From Bacteroidota bacterium (GTDB taxonomy: Bacteria > Bacteroidota > Bacteroidia > Bacteroidales > Lentimicrobiaceae): DNA of 64,000 bases. The notes under the pieces are model-generated. The model was not told the origin of the DNA. It saw nothing but the letters and a program-made list of their open reading frames with translations, and made no database searches. The stretch lies in the NCBI GenBank assembly GCA_009773515.1, contig WSXX01000020.1, positions 25,422 through 89,421 on the forward strand. Direction: 5' to 3'. Each line of letters begins with the position of its first letter. The stretch's first letter is position 1. A program made the position numbers and the translations under genes. Below, piece after piece: positions 63,582-64,000 of this stretch.

Positions 63582-63636
63582 ACAACCGGAGAGGCTCATA
63601 TTCACGAATTTTTGTGAATTGGCTCTCACCGGTTGT
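63582..63636. terminator. Long hairpin between DUF4256 and the T9SS cargo gene
   Basis: ACAACCGG-GAG (63582-63593) pairs with CTC-CCGGTTGT (ending 63636), and inside it ATTCAC pairs with GTGAAT. No good T run follows on either strand, so it may be a weak or factor-assisted stop for the two convergent genes. Confidence 0.5.
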
Positions 63637-63680
63637 CTGATTCAGAAAGTATGTCCGCTTCTTCTGCGAACACCCGGATA

Positions 63681-64000
63681 CTAATGCCTGATAACGACTT
63701 TTTTGTTGATCTGCTGTCCTTTTGAAGTAAGATTCAACAGGTAAATACCTTCACTCAGGCCTGCTGTTTCAATTGATATTATCTGGCCTGCCTGTATATT
63801 GTTGTAATCTGATGAATGCACAGTTCGTCCGGTAAGTTCAGTAAGAGTCAGGCGAATGTTTCCCTCAATAAGGTCTCCCGATTGAACATTGATTCTGTCA
63901 ATGGCCGGAACCGGATAAACATTTAAACTTGTTTTACTGATGTTGCCTGCCGAAACAAGACTGACGGATGCCTGATTTGAGTAAATATCCGTGTAAACAG
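63681..64000 (-). CDS. C-terminus of a T9SS type A sorting-domain protein (partial)
   Basis: The minus-strand frame ends at the TAG at 63683-63681 and continues past the window edge. The visible 106 residues form a T9SS type A sorting domain: a SLNVYPVPAIDRINVQ start, LTELTGRTVHSSDY, IETAGLSEGIYLL and the terminal KKVVIRH. This directs secretion through the type IX system and attachment at the surface. The catalytic or binding part lies outside the window. Confidence 0.88.
   Translation of the reverse strand, partial: VYTDIYSNQASVSLVSAGNISKTSLNVYPVPAIDRINVQSGDLIEGNIRLTLTELTGRTVHSSDYNNIQAGQIISIETAGLSEGIYLLNLTSKGQQINKKVVIRH

Overview
The window looks like a chromosomal piece of an environmental, probably free-living member of the Bacteroidota. 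The evidence is a complete SusC/SusD/SusE starch-type outer-membrane uptake locus, TonB-dependent receptors with carboxypeptidase-like N-terminal domains, the C-terminus of a type IX secretion (T9SS) cargo protein, a bTHX-type small ribosomal protein, the HYC_CC_PP family, and several promoters of the Bacteroidota type (-33 TTTG, -7 TAnnTTTG). No plasmid, phage or CRISPR structure is visible.

Layout. 1-2250: end of an unknown gene, HldD heptose epimerase and an exported alkaline phosphatase. 2471-14335: a glycan (alpha-glucan) locus with an MFS transporter, a surface GH13 amylase co-directional with a LacI regulator, tandem LacI-type operators in the divergent intergenic region, and susC-susD-susE. 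The SusD carries two inserted SusE/F-type modules. 14379-30521: mostly housekeeping genes: rlmD, aroK, recQ, mpg, hup, fmt, a TPR protein, bTHX, a MurD-like ligase overlapping a MurL-like epimerase, yqgE, rhomboid, a DUF5723 protein, an OppC-type permease and an AIM24-family protein. A tRNA-His with an irregular acceptor stem follows.

30938-34269: a probable metal-handling operon (HYC_CC_PP protein, TonB receptor, periplasmic HMA protein). 34441-37706: SnoaL-like lipoprotein, YhdH-type reductase, thioredoxin-fold protein, SmpB and a small membrane protein. 37716-44120: AT-rich accessory stretch with small exported hypotheticals, a MqsR-like toxin with a MqsA/Panacea hybrid antitoxin, a 95-bp tandem repeat, related dispersed repeats and palindromes. 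44310-46798: TrkH/TrkA potassium uptake.

47224-60811: a large sensory block. It holds a CheB-CheR-PAS gene broken by one in-frame TGA, a RAYT transposase flanked by REP palindromes, a roughly 51-bp REP array, and two giant multi-PAS hybrid histidine kinases whose C-terminal 1.2 kb is nearly duplicated. 61237-64000: a gene remnant, RsgA, a MITE-like element with terminal inverted repeats, a DUF4256 protein and a truncated T9SS cargo gene.

The most interesting points are the MurD-MurL-like pair (an alternative route to D-glutamate in peptidoglycan), the SusD with built-in starch-binding-type modules, and the RAYT/REP array wedged into the sensory cluster. Positions and motifs were read by eye. 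Family names come from recognition and were not confirmed by a database search.
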